Assembly: GCA_022497155.1 (NCBI GenBank)
Contig: MU385762.1
Span: 186,001 to 250,000 of the forward strand
DNA length: 64,000 nt
Origin: Whalleya microplaca
Taxonomy: Eukaryota; Ascomycota; Sordariomycetes; Xylariales; Xylariaceae
Direction of reading: 5' to 3'
Shown: positions 1-10,717 of the stretch, in pieces
Position numbering within the stretch: the first letter of the stretch is position 1
Layout of the letters: every line of letters begins with the position of its first letter
Program-made: the position numbers and the translations under genes
The notes under the pieces: model-generated
What the model saw: the letters and a program-made list of their open reading frames with translations, nothing else
What the model was told of the DNA's origin: nothing
Database searches by the model: none

Positions 1-1559
1 TTCTAGTAACACTCGTCCTTGAAGCTATCGCGACTAGTATAAAGTGGGATCCCTTTCACGATAAGCGCTCTCGGCAGCGGGCAGCGGCAGCGTACAAATC
101 ATTGCCACTTACAGTTGAAGGCAGCCAAATAGCGCGGCAAACAGTGAAGTTATATATGAATACCTTCGTTAATAGCGCTAGCAGCGAGAGGTTCAAGGCT
201 AAGGAGGCTATGGGGAGGTCAGCCGAGAAATATCATTAGATAAAGAAACACGGGCGTTTAGATTTTACTACGGTCTTGATAGAATTGGTGCGCTTTGCGG
301 ATTTTGTTTTCAGTTATTATTAAAGGTGTCGGCGGCATCCCAAATAGCTATATAAAGCTTAAAGATAATTTACTTATTTACTAGGTGAAATACACCGCCG
401 GAGAAGTATATCCACCCCCAAGTGGACTACGGTAAGAATAGCCATTTCGGTGACAGCTAACCCTTTTTTTGTTTTTGTTTAAAGCAGTATTATCCGGTGA
501 AATAGGGGTGTCGCAATGGTAACATATGGGAAACCAGATATTCCAGTCATTGTAAGTGCCATAGAAGTACCAACACGAAAACTTATCTTCTGTAGACTCG
601 CAGACAGGCATAGGTAAATACCATTATGTCCTCCAGGCGTTAACAGATTCATCATTATGCGTAGCGACACACGAGACAAGAGAGATCCTACCAGTAACCT
701 AGTAAAGGCAATCAAATGTCTGCATTTCTCAAACTAGCAGCAAATATGAGGCTCCTTTCACAGAGAAGTATCTGATAACGGAGGTATAGGCGATGAGTCA
801 TGTGGTCTAGGTGCTGTACTCCTCGAAGTGTGCGTAAGACATCATAGGTCAATTTATCTAGACTCGCAGACAAGGCCTTCCATGCCTGGTACATTTCAAT
901 AGAAGCACATTGACAAAGCGGAAAAAATTGGGGCGGAAGGAAGACAGTTACTAGGAGAAGAAGTGGTAACGGTCACATAACCTTGAACCTTCTTGTGAGC
1001 ATCGGCGGCACCATTGTGAGAAATTGAGTATCTAGTCCGAATTGCAGTCATCTTTTACAAGAAGAGAAAAAGGGACCTGGTGTGACAAACATCAAGGGGA
1101 AGAAAATAGACTATGTTGCCTTACCCAAACTGAGTCACAAATAAAGGGATTCAGAAGGCATTGCTGTTATTGTGTGTGCAATCGGCATTTAGATATTGTC
1201 ATGATCGCAGCTAGCTTGTTCACTTCAATCTATTATATCGTCCAAGTGATCATTGTCCAGTAAGTTCTTCAGGAAAGGTAGTCTACCTATATAGCATGGT
1301 CTCGGGACGGGATGACTGTTTTCTCGAGAACACAAAAGGGGGCTCTAATGCCTGTGCAGCTACCCCTATCGTGACACTGCCCAGGTCGGTGTACTTGCTC
1401 GAGGCGCAAGGCATAATAGCACTGCGCAATAATAGTTCGAGCTATTAAACAGAGTTGGCATTGAGGTAGCAGTGTGAATCATGCGATTATACGTCATGCT
1501 AGGTACGTTTGGCCTAGAATATAGATTGATAAAAGAGATGTGGCTTACATCCTGCCATC
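1..1559. other. gene-poor AT-rich stretch
   Basis: No gene is supported here. Short minus-strand frames between 381 and 894 are interrupted, share no recognisable motif and look like decayed or random sequence. By eye the stretch is AT-rich and rich in TA dinucleotides, as in fungal AT-rich blocks shaped by repeat-induced mutation, but I could not compute a RIP index. Confidence 0.5.
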
Positions 1560-1643
1560 GGGCGGGTGGCGTAATGGCAACGTGTCGCTTTCCGGTAACC
1601 TGGAGACTGGCGAAGATTGCGGGTTCGAGTCCCGTCCTGCTCG
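1560..1643 (+). tRNA. tRNA-Arg (anticodon CCG) with a 12-nt intron
   Basis: A full cloverleaf can be drawn. The acceptor stem GGGCGGG (1560-1566) pairs with CCTGCTC (1636-1642), with two G-U pairs. The D stem is GCGT/ACGT (1569-1572, 1580-1583). The anticodon stem is TCGCT/GGCGA (1585-1589, 1609-1613) and the loop starts TTCCGG, which reads anticodon CCG at 1592-1594. The T arm is GCGGG-TTCGAGT-CCCGT (1619-1635) and the discriminator is G1643. A 12-nt intron (1596-1607) sits one base 3' of the anticodon, the canonical position, and its CTGG can pair with the anticodon-side CCGG. A T6 run at 1651-1656 would terminate Pol III. It decodes CGG arginine codons. Confidence 0.88.
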
Positions 1644-3461
1644 TATGAAATTTTTTGTCAGATATTTAACTTTTTGCTAGTGTGCGCGTCAGACATAAGC
1701 CGGTCGGCGGCAGGCTCCACATATATTCAGTACAAGCCTGAGTGGCTGCCATCCATTCAATATTGGAATAAGAACCTCTTTATCGGGGTATTATCGCTTG
1801 ACCTAGAAGTAGGTACAGTTTTCCTTCTTAACGCCTTAAAAGAACTTACTAGTGAATCATTGAACTACATTTCTTCCTTGAAAGCTTCACTATATTTACT
1901 GGTGCAGATAGCATAAGGTGTTGCTTATCTCACAGCTTGTAATGTTGAGATAAAGACTCACTACAGTCTAGCTCTAAGACCTTGATAACAGTAAATACCT
2001 AACAGAGCATGCACCTTAATCATCGCTGTTACTGTGTATTGGGTCAAGCATATTGTTAGAGATGCATTAAATTTTACATGTGTATTACCTGTTTAGTTAT
2101 CTATCGTACCACCATCTCTATATGCCGCCCCTAAAACTCATTACAAGCATGGCCAATTAGATGGCTTGTAGGGCTCTAGATATTCGGTCTTTGACTTTGG
2201 CTAGAGAACATGGGCTGAACGGCTCCACAGATATTCCTGGGGGTATTCTGAAGCTATCCTAACCATACGATTATTTGCAAAAGGCCAGCAGGAAAGACTG
2301 ATTATCGGGGGCGCTTCTTGGATAGTTTCTGTAGAACATCTAGGTTCCCGCAAGACCCTAGATCCTCCTTGCCTGAGATCATCTATAAGGCTATATCGGT
2401 TCTCTGGTCGAAAATTTTATATGAGATGGACAATGTTGGCAACGGAGTTAATAGTGCCTTTACATTCAACCTATTATGGCCAATAGTGTAGACGAATCTG
2501 TACCAATGGCTGATGGATATGGTACATTTCATTGATTAAATCCATAGGTGTGTCCCCTCGCCTTGGGGAACAATCTGGAAGAGTAGAGGAACAAATTCGT
2601 CAATCTCCCAGTCATGCTCTAGACCAAGCGAGAAAATATCTCATGTCTTAAACTCGTAGATGGTAACATGGTGTCTAATGCGCTATATCCGTAATACACC
2701 GCTAGTAGAAGTCTTAATTGAATCTGATACCATCTAACATATTACCGATCCGAATTCCCAGCGGTGATTGTTGTTAGGAATAGCCACCGGACACTCTGTT
2801 ACGAGGAAAGATTACCGTACAGAATCTGAAAGAGTATACGATTAAGAGATATGGCATGTTTATCGTTAAACTATGAGCTATCGTATTGTAGTGGTGATCA
2901 TTATGCTAGCTTGGAGATTTAAGGTCGTGTATTTAAAGCCTGTAAGTTACAAAAGCAGCTAGGGATACATCATGAAACTTAGCAGTGTGATGAGCCTGAG
3001 TATTGATCGCTTTTATATTGCGTATCTATCATCTGAATCGTATCACCGGCATTAGTTTCAGTATGAATTCTTTTTCAATAACAATGGCAACTATTGGGGT
3101 ATGTTTAAATACCCCTGAGCGTCTTATTCATGATCTAAATCTATCCATGCTACAAGACTAAATGGAATATAGTAATGACGAATAAAAGACTAATTTTATG
3201 GCGTAAGTCGAAGACTTGGCTATGTAGGCTGCCAGTCGGCCAGTATCAGAGAACCAAAAGGGGCCAGTAGCCAATAAGAGCTGTCTACACGCATCCTACG
3301 CCTACCTCGGTCGATGTTACCTCAGCTGAACTGCGCCACACATATATACATCAACCTGCTTTAATATTTATTCTTCGTAGAAAGCTCATGGCTTCTGTAT
3401 TGAAACACGTCCAGAACTGCATGGCCGAGGGCTTTCGTCATCAATCGCCTCCGCGTCAACT
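1644..3461. other. gene-poor AT-rich stretch
   Basis: Apart from the Pol III terminator at its start I see no coding sequence. It is AT-rich with many TA steps, and no intact transposon frame or long terminal repeat is recognisable. The last 150 bases contain the presumed promoter of the thioesterase gene, with a TATATA at about 3343-3348 and the start codon at 3462. Confidence 0.5.
1651..1656 (+). terminator. RNA polymerase III terminator (T6) of the tRNA
   Basis: A run of six T on the coding strand begins eight bases after the tRNA 3' end, the usual position and form of a Pol III terminator. Confidence 0.75.
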
Positions 3462-4442
3462 ATGCCGGAACCTGCACAAGTTGAAGCTCATGTGGCTGTC
3501 GTACGGCTCGCCGACGGAGGCCCTGACACCTTTACAAATACAAAGTACGTGTGAGATACTCATAACAAATAGCCTTGACAGCCATTCTCTCTAACCCATC
3601 ATAGCCCGCCTTGGATTCCGCCAGAAGGACTGAGAGCCATATTCGGCGGCTTCCTGCTTGGGCAATCGGTCTCCGCAGCCAATGAGACCGTAGACGCGGC
3701 ATTCGCCCTGCACTCACTGCAGTCGACGTTCCCTCGCGCCGGCAACGCCAGCGAGAAAATCGTATACAGCGTCGAGCGCCTGGCCGACAGCCGCGCCTTC
3801 GCGACGCGCCAGGTGCGCGCTACCCAGGGCGACACCTGCCTCTACGTGGCCACCATCGGGTACCAGCGGACCGCCGCGGAGCTCAAGGGCCGCGTTCTCC
3901 ACTACGGGCCCGCGATGCCGGACATGCGCGACGCCGACCCCGACGACCCCGCGTTACGCGACAACGAATGGCTGTTTCGCCTGGGCCTGGGCAATACACC
4001 CCAAGAGATTAAAAACGGCCCGCCCGATCCCTTTGACTGGCGTCCGATAAGTTGGAAAAAAGCGGAAAGCCCGCCGCTGTTCCGGTGGCAAAGCTTCGTG
4101 CGATCGCCCCTGCTGACGGCGGGGAGCCATGGCGTGCACGCGGCGGCGCTGGCGTTTCTGACGGATGAGTGGCTTCTGGGGCTTCCGATTCTGGCGGATC
4201 CGGGGATGGTGGGGAAGGGGCCGGGCGATATCGTCGTGGGTTCGACGATGAATCAATCAGCGCGTTTCCATGCGCCGGCGGCGAGGGCTGATGAGTGGAT
4301 GGTGTGTGAGCGAGAGACCTCGTGGGCTGGAGATGGGAGGGTGCTTGTTGAACAGAGGCTTTGGGACTGGAAAACTGGGAAGCTTGTGGTGAGCTGCTCT
4401 CAGGAGGGGTTGTTTCGTCTTCTGAAGCACGCGAAAATGTAG
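3462..4442 (+). CDS. TesB-like acyl-CoA thioesterase, possibly peroxisomal
   Basis: Two exons, 3462-3544 and 3605-4442, give 306 aa. The intron has GTACGT, branch CTAAC near 3591 and an ATAG acceptor, and it joins DTFTNTN to PPWIPPEG in frame. The ATG at 3462 was chosen because only this frame continues the family sequence. The protein is a double hot-dog acyl-CoA thioesterase II, which hydrolyses acyl-CoA to free acid and CoA. Family features seen are IFGGFLLGQS in the N-terminal hot dog and SCSQEGLFRL, with the conserved Gln, near the C-terminus. Oddity: where family members have a catalytic Asp in an L-D-H-S context, this protein reads T-M-N-Q-S (Asn about residue 244). The C-terminal tripeptide AKM fits a PTS1 peroxisomal signal. 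Convergent with the PHD gene downstream. Confidence 0.85.
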
Positions 4443-4855
4443 AATATCAAAGAGGTATTGGCTTAATGATACTGATATATAGGCGCTCCTGGAACAGTGT
4501 GGTATATGTCAAATATCTGGGAGTCCTACGGCCTTTTGGGTATGGAGGCTAATTGAGTATTAGCAGACTATGCTTGATGCAGGCTTTTTGGCTCTGCGAG
4601 ATGGAGGGAAGTCTTTCACGATAGTGCAAATACTTTTTTAGCATTGTGCAGTGCTTTGTATTGAACCGCGTATTTGCATACAAACATAAGCTAGTCCGAC
4701 CCAGTCAACTCTTACTGCCCCATAGGCCATATTGAATGCCTTTGGGGATAATGATATATCAATACTCTGCTATAGTATGAGCTACAGCTCTTGGTATCAA
4801 CCATTAGCCAGTCTACACCCAAGCTACGACCGACTCAGGTCTCCTTTGACTCACT
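4443..4855. other. convergent intergenic spacer
   Basis: This 3'-to-3' spacer separates the TesB-like gene from the PHD-finger gene. It contains no supported gene, and both 3' UTRs are presumed to lie here. Confidence 0.5.
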
Positions 4856-6384
4856 TCAGACTTTCACACCGTTCTCTATAATCTTTTTACCCTTAGAGTC
4901 ATACGTGGTCACGCTGAAGGCCTCGTAGTCATTCTTGTCTTGCAAATCCCCTTCATTCATATCGAGACCAGCCAGGCAGCCCCGGCCCACCTTTGGCCAG
5001 GCTGGGGGCACGGATTCGACCGAAGACTCACGGTCTTCTTGATTTTCTTCCTTAACAACGACTTTTGTGCTCTCATCTCCTTTATAGTTTGACTCAGTTT
5101 TATTCATAGAGAGGGATTCAGGTGCCGAGAACTTACGGGCATAGTGAATTGGTCCACTCAAAACGGTGCCATCGTTCGTCCCACTAGCAGACAAGCTCTG
5201 AGCATTGCGCTTTACTGATGAGCCAGGTTCATGAGCTGGAAATATTGGCAGGTCGGGATGGAGCTCGGTGCTGTACATGATGATGTTGACCAATTGGCCA
5301 TGTGGAACGCTGGACAAGTAAGACCGTCTCTATGGGGTTGGTTAGTATCTGCGTTGCGCAATAGAATTATCAGTCAATTTACCTGCTCAGCACTCTTGTT
5401 CACCCAACTAACCCCTTTGAATCCACCGAGAGATTTCTTCTTGGCGAGATGCTTCTCCCTTTTCGCACGGCAGCCGCTACAGAACCACGACCGTGTCTCA
5501 TTGTTAACAAAATCGTCATCGATATAGGGGTCGTGACAGAGCTGATGCCAGCAGCAATTGCAACCATCGCAAAAGACGATCTGGTTGCTAGCCAGACTGA
5601 GCCCCCGCGTGCATATCTTGCACAGTGCCTGCTCTTGTGTCCTCTTTCCGTAGTGTTTCCTCTTTTGGGACTTTGCCGACTGTGATGGGTTGTACTGCGT
5701 TGGCTTCTGTACGTGACGACCGGACTTTGTCATAGTGAGAGCGACATGGCCTTTAGGGGCAGGTTCAGCGTCGCTGTCGGAGAGCTCGCTCAGACTCGAA
5801 GATTCATCATCTCCATCCTTTCCTCGCTTACGCTTTGTCCCTCGTAACGCCTTCCCTTTCCCTTTTAAAGCCGGGCCTTTCTGTCCCGCCGCTTTCCCAC
5901 CCTCAGGCAAGGATTTGAGAGGCGCTGGTGTTCTCAATTGGAAAGCGTCATTCAGAGGTAATGTGGACGAGTTCTGAGTCCCTTGAACCAGTTTCGACGT
6001 CGGCATTGGCATAGTTAGGGAAGTATTCATGTTCATCACCAGACGTCTCTTAGCATCCTCGAACGTGGACTTCTCGATAGTTCTAGCAACGGAAGACGCC
6101 GATGAGAGTGCTGAGCTCAGACTACCAGGTGTGCCATTAATACGCTTGAGGATCATCTGGGTCGCTGCCGAGAATTGCGTCATGTACGGCAGACGCCCGT
6201 TCGAGCTGGTGGAACTAGGCGCCGGACTCGACGGCGCAGCGCCGGCGGTAGTGTTGGGTTGAGCCGGTTGCGTAGATTGCGCCGTCTGCGACGGCGCCGT
6301 AGACGCTGCCGCATCGGGTTCCGGCTTCGATTTATCTCCCTCCATATTTACATCCTCCGAACTCATATTTTCCTTTCCTATCAT
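4856..6384 (-). CDS. PHD-finger protein (nuclear, chromatin reader)
   Basis: Two exons on the minus strand, 6384-5383 and 5329-4856, give 491 aa. The intron has GTAAAT and ATAG ends and is phase 0. The first ATG at 6384 is used; a second in-frame ATG at 6366 would remove only six residues. The N-terminal half is low-complexity (Ala/Pro/Ser/Thr/Gln), followed by basic patches (KRKRGKDG region) and an acidic Ser-rich stretch. A C4HC3 PHD zinc finger lies at about residues 255-305 (CKIC, FCDGC, WHQLCHDP, WFCSGC). The C-terminal exon is conserved-looking, then disordered. PHD fingers usually read histone H3 tails; the specific complex cannot be told from sequence. The first 18 nt of the CDS overlap nothing else. 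Confidence 0.85.
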
Positions 6385-6829
6385 GAAATATAGCGATACG
6401 ATTGCTGTCGGCCGTTACTGGGATTGCCAGTCAGTGTTGGCCAAGGCACGCGAGTTTGCCGACATTCACTTACTACCACAAACATGTATCCACACCCTAA
6501 TTACCATTGGTTTGCGAGTACCCGTCTTGAAACCCTAAGTGAATGCTACATAGGTCTCATAAAGTCATGAAGTTGATGAAATGACGACCAAAGCTTCAAA
6601 TTCGTAAGTGGAGGTAGGAGCACGTGACTTACACGTGATCAATGGCAGGTGCCAGGTTGCTCCTCCTTTAAACTTCTACCATTTCATGCTGATAGGGGTT
6701 GACGACAGGTGGCTAAATTTGATTACTCACTAAGGTAAGCATAGATAAGCTTCAACTTCCCCAGTGAGATTTCACATACCCATGTCTCGCACGTACATGA
6801 CCTTACATCCAAATGGCAATAACTACCTG
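6385..6829. other. spacer between PHD gene and CoA-transferase gene
   Basis: This spacer holds the presumed promoter of the PHD gene and the 3' end of the CoA-transferase gene. No gene is seen. It contains ACACGTGA/ACGTGACTTACACGTGA-like motifs at about 6620-6640 (two CACGTG-type half sites), which could bind bHLH factors; this is inference. Confidence 0.35.
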
Positions 6830-8403
6830 CTATCTAACGGCACCCTTCTCCTTCAGGATGGCCACTTCATTGCTTTCTAGGCCAAGAATGCCTCTAAGAA
6901 CCTCATCCGTGTGCTGACCCAGTGTCGGAGGGACCGTTCGGACGCTGGGCGTACTCTCGCTATACTTCACGGGCGTGTTGACCATTTTAATCGGTCCGCA
7001 TAGCTCGTGTTCCATCTCTACCACCATATTACGTGCCTTGGTATGCTCATGATTCAAAGCCCCCTGCACATCATTTACGGCAGCGTATGGCATACCTTTA
7101 CCCTCAAAGATCTCGAGCCATTCCTGTGTCGTCTTTTGAACACTAACCTCCTCGATCTTATCCTCCAGTTCGACTCTGTTAGCAACCCGTTCAGAGTTTA
7201 TGCTATACTTGGAGTCCGTCTTCCATTCTGGCCGGCCTAGGCCATCGCACAGGATGCCAAACAGACGATCGTTACCACCGCCGAATAATATATCGCCATC
7301 TTTGGTCTTGAAAGACTTATATGGTACGATTGATGCTGCGATATTGTTAGCAAGTGATGATGCAATAGCTTGCTGTTGCGTATGCTCACGGTGTGCTGTG
7401 CCCCATCGACCAGAGTCCTTTTTGCCGCTGATAAGACAGCTGCTTGCAATGTTGGCGAGTGTGGCAGTTTGACAATCGCTCAGTGCTATGTCGATGTGCT
7501 GACCCCGTCCAGTCTTACCCCGGGACAGCAGAGCGGCCATGATGCTGTTACTAGTGTAAAGGCCAGTTGTCAGGTCTGTGACGGCAACACCGACTTTCAC
7601 CGGCGGTCCGTCTCTATTGCCTGTGATGTGCATCAACCCGAACTCCGCTTCGACCATGACATCGTAGCCGGCTCTCTGTGAGTATGGGCCGGTTTGGCCG
7701 TAACCTGTTATCGAAGCATAAATAAGACCGGGGTTAATCTTGTGGACCGTTTCAAAGTCCATGCCATACTTCTTCAAGGTGCCGGGCAAATAATTCTCCA
7801 CGAGAATATCACATTTCGCAGCTAACTGATGCAGAATATCAACACCCTCAGCATGCTGGAACGAAAGGCCAAGTGACTTTTTGTTACGGTTCACCTGCCA
7901 AGAGATCAATATCTGAGTGTTATGCAGTTATTCGAATAATTTACCGCCAGGAAGTACGCAGATTCGCCTGGCCCTTGCAGGTTGGAGCCATCCCGATACG
8001 TGGCATACGGCGGGCCCCAAGCCCGAGTATCGTCACCGCGTGTTGGATGCTCGATTTTGATGACTTCTGCTCTTTAAGTCCCACACGGCATTAGCTGGAA
8101 AGTGTCCCCTTGCATTATGGGGTGATGTGTCCTCTACCCAAGGTCGCCGAGAATCTGTGTACAATAAGGCTACACGTATAAAACAGGGTAAGCTAAAGCA
8201 GATGCTCAGATCATCATTCCAATACTTACGCCAGCCAGAACCCTAGTCATGTCCAGAACGCGGTAGCCTGCCAATGGGAGAGAGGATTCGGCGGCTAAAA
8301 CTTGATTGCTGACGACAGAGTACCTTCGTACCAAGTCTGCCTGACATCGGCTCCTGAGGAGCCTCGTGCCACAGTTGGCACGGGTGATCGCGCGTCCGAG
8401 CAT
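6830..8403 (-). CDS. family III CoA-transferase, mitochondrial (SUGCT type)
   Basis: Five exons on the minus strand: 8403-8230, 8169-8138 (32 nt), 8071-7945, 7894-7390 and 7335-6830, giving 447 aa. It belongs to CaiB/BaiF (family III) CoA-transferases and closely resembles succinyl-CoA:glutarate CoA-transferase, which uses glutarate from lysine/tryptophan breakdown in mitochondria. Features: LPLAGYRVLDMTRVLAG then PYCTQILGDLGAEVIK; GYGQTGPYSQRAGYD with the family nucleophile Asp; WGTAHPSIVPY; C-terminal LGQHTDEVL. The start at 8403 yields MLGRAITRANCG with many Arg and RRYS, a mitochondrial presequence; an upstream extension lacks ATG. The last intron (7336-7389, 54 nt) has no in-frame stop and would be missed by simple gene callers. 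The acceptor of exon 3 is AAAG, which is unusual but required by frame. Confidence 0.88.
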
Positions 8404-10066
8404 GATGATCTGCTGTGTAATGACTGACAGCTTATCAATTGACTGAAGATGAGGTTCACCAAGTGAAACCCGAGATCCTTTCACATACAAGCTAGCACTC
8501 TACTGTGTCATTCTCGAGGTGAATATCCAGATAGATCAGATTATCGCCCAAGGCATACTGATCTTGCGAGTATCGGAGCAGACTGGCCTTTACCGAAGGA
8601 ACGTCAAATGAGAGTTGCTGGTGGAGATCGCCGGCGAAAGGCGGCCACCATTCCCGATAAATTGAAGCTCTACCCCACACTTGACGCTATCCGATCGTGA
8701 GCACACCATGATGGAGTTTACATAGGACAAGAATAGAACAGATGGATAAGACCGCTGCGAGAAATCACCAAGGTTGTCGACAAGACATTACAGTTTGTGT
8801 ACGCTCGATTGTCTGATCTCGTATTTTTCGGTAACGAGAGTTCTTGATTGCAGAAAAGCTTACCAGGAGCCTGGGTAGGGAGTCTGTGGCTTTCTGATGG
8901 TCAGTAAGCCTTACAACCTAATCGCATACTTACAGAACCCGAGTGGGCAAAGCCATTAATTACCAATATCTGATTGAGTAATTGGCCTCAAGTGAGGTAG
9001 TCCCCGAAGCGCTTGAGGAGTTGAATGCCGTATCGAATTATTAGATGGTTATTTACGAATGGTATTATCTAACATGCAAGCCTGATGTAACGGCCTGCGC
9101 CGCTGCAAGGTATCCCATGCAGGTTAGGCATTTCAATAGATCGATGGTGGACATCTTCACCTTTCACAACAGGAATCATCAAAAGCATGCGAAAATGCAT
9201 CTTCCCGTCCTTATCCAAATCGGTCCGATCCATGTCTTCTAAGATGAATATGTAGTACGACGTACCACACATTCTTGTATTAGTTGCTGACAGGCTCCCT
9301 GGACAGATAGATAAGACAGGCAGATATGTACAACTGTAAAAAGCACATGGAATTAAAGCAGTCAAATCATTCAGCCTTAAGGACCCCCGCGGGAATCCAA
9401 CCCGATACCACCCAAAAACACCGCCGCCGTTCACGGGATATACCTTAAGGACTAACCTAATTTCTATCTAGAACGGCATAAGCGCTGTCAATAAATGGCA
9501 ACTTATTCAGGTACCTCGACTAGTTAGAACCAACGGGATTTTAGTCTTGTTGCGCTTCTAAAACAGGATCAGACTAATCTACACATGTCTTAAATATCTG
9601 AACAAAATACAACACTACCCAAAGTAAGCAGATTAATCGGCCTTCTCCTGCACTTTTCGGGCAAGGCGGTTGGCACCCCGCCTCGCATTGCCCCATCCTC
9701 CCGCCTAGGACGGGCAGGGGTCCCGATATGCACGAGAATGACACTCTATTGCCCATTGGCCCAATAATAGCATTGTATTTCGGTCAGTCAGTGCGACGCT
9801 TTCGTATTTGCCGTACTTCGTTCGTGCATGCTGCAGGCTGGCAGATTCGACATGTGAGAAGCAACTGGGGTTTCAGACCACGGTGCATGGCGTGCATGGG
9901 GAATTCGTACATATGGGGGCAGCAACCCCTCCTGCTCATTCATTAGACCGAGTTGACCTACATGTACATTTTCAATCTCGCTATGAACGCACTGTAGAGG
10001 TGCGGATATCGCCCGAGTATTCTGAATACTTCTCCAAGAAAGAAAACATTCCTTACCGAGCTCGAT
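8404..10066. other. intergenic region without supported gene
   Basis: Divergent spacer between the CoA-transferase and the single-pass membrane protein. Short frames on both strands (for example 8492-8680 minus, 9069-9434 minus, 9728-10113 plus) have no recognisable domain, no consistent splice sites and overlap one another. The half next to 10067 is presumed promoter and 5' UTR. Confidence 0.45.
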
Positions 10067-10717
10067 ATGGCGCCGGCGTTGTTATACCGGCGATTAGAAA
10101 ATGGCCCTTCTAGCCCTCAGCTAAAGCCAAGAGATGGATCCGAGGTTGTAAGGAACCCTTGGCTGATAATTGTCATCGTCATTGGAATCCTCGTCATAGC
10201 AACACTCATCGTGCTCCTCGTGGTGCACCAAATAAGGAGACGGCGGTTTGCAAAGAAGGAAGACCAACAACATATAGAACCCCTAGGCCGGCGGGGCCTC
10301 GGCGTTGGCCTCGGGAGACGCAAGATGAGCGTGGCAGATATACGGGCGGTAGAAGAGAGGGAAAGGGCCACGATGATTCGGAAGTCGCTAGCTAGCCGTA
10401 CTTCCACCACCTTCAGCACGCGCAGCTCCCGCCTCTCCGAGATGTCCCAATATGAACTAGCGGGGGTTGATGAGCAGGAGCGGGAGCAGGAGCAGGAGCC
10501 CGTGGCCCCGAGGTTAGATTGGAAAGAATATGAAGCCGGCGTCCCAAGCGAGAGAGCGCATCCGGCCATTCGTGGCGTAGCGATACAAGAGCACCCGGCA
10601 CTGTCGTCGCCTCGACTGTCCGTTCCACAGCCGTCGAGAGCACCTTCGCCGGTTCGCGGGGTTGTACCGCCGGTGCGAAATCCACCTCCACCGCATCTAT
10701 CCATCAGAACCTCGTGA
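10067..10717 (+). CDS. single-pass membrane protein of unknown function
   Basis: One exon, 216 aa, starting at ATG 10067. I do not recognise the family. A strong transmembrane helix lies at about residues 31-53 (WLIIVIVIGILVIATLIVLL), immediately followed by the basic stop-transfer segment RRRRFAKK. There is no N-terminal signal peptide, so the short N-terminus would be outside or lumenal and the long C-terminus cytosolic. The cytosolic part is charged and disordered: Arg-rich, an S/T-rich stretch, an EQEREQEQE repeat and a Pro-rich tail (VVPPVRNPPPPH). The pattern resembles many uncharacterised fungal plasma-membrane or vacuolar tail proteins. Codon and base usage look like neighbouring real genes, and the opposite-strand frames over it appear to be shadows. 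Confidence 0.65.
   Translation: MAPALLYRRLENGPSSPQLKPRDGSEVVRNPWLIIVIVIGILVIATLIVLLVVHQIRRRRFAKKEDQQHIEPLGRRGLGVGLGRRKMSVADIRAVEERERATMIRKSLASRTSTTFSTRSSRLSEMSQYELAGVDEQEREQEQEPVAPRLDWKEYEAGVPSERAHPAIRGVAIQEHPALSSPRLSVPQPSRAPSPVRGVVPPVRNPPPPHLSIRTS

Noticed and set aside
8404..8490. Upstream extension of the CoA-transferase N-terminus
   Set aside because: It begins at TTG, not ATG, and would hide the mitochondrial presequence that starts at 8403.
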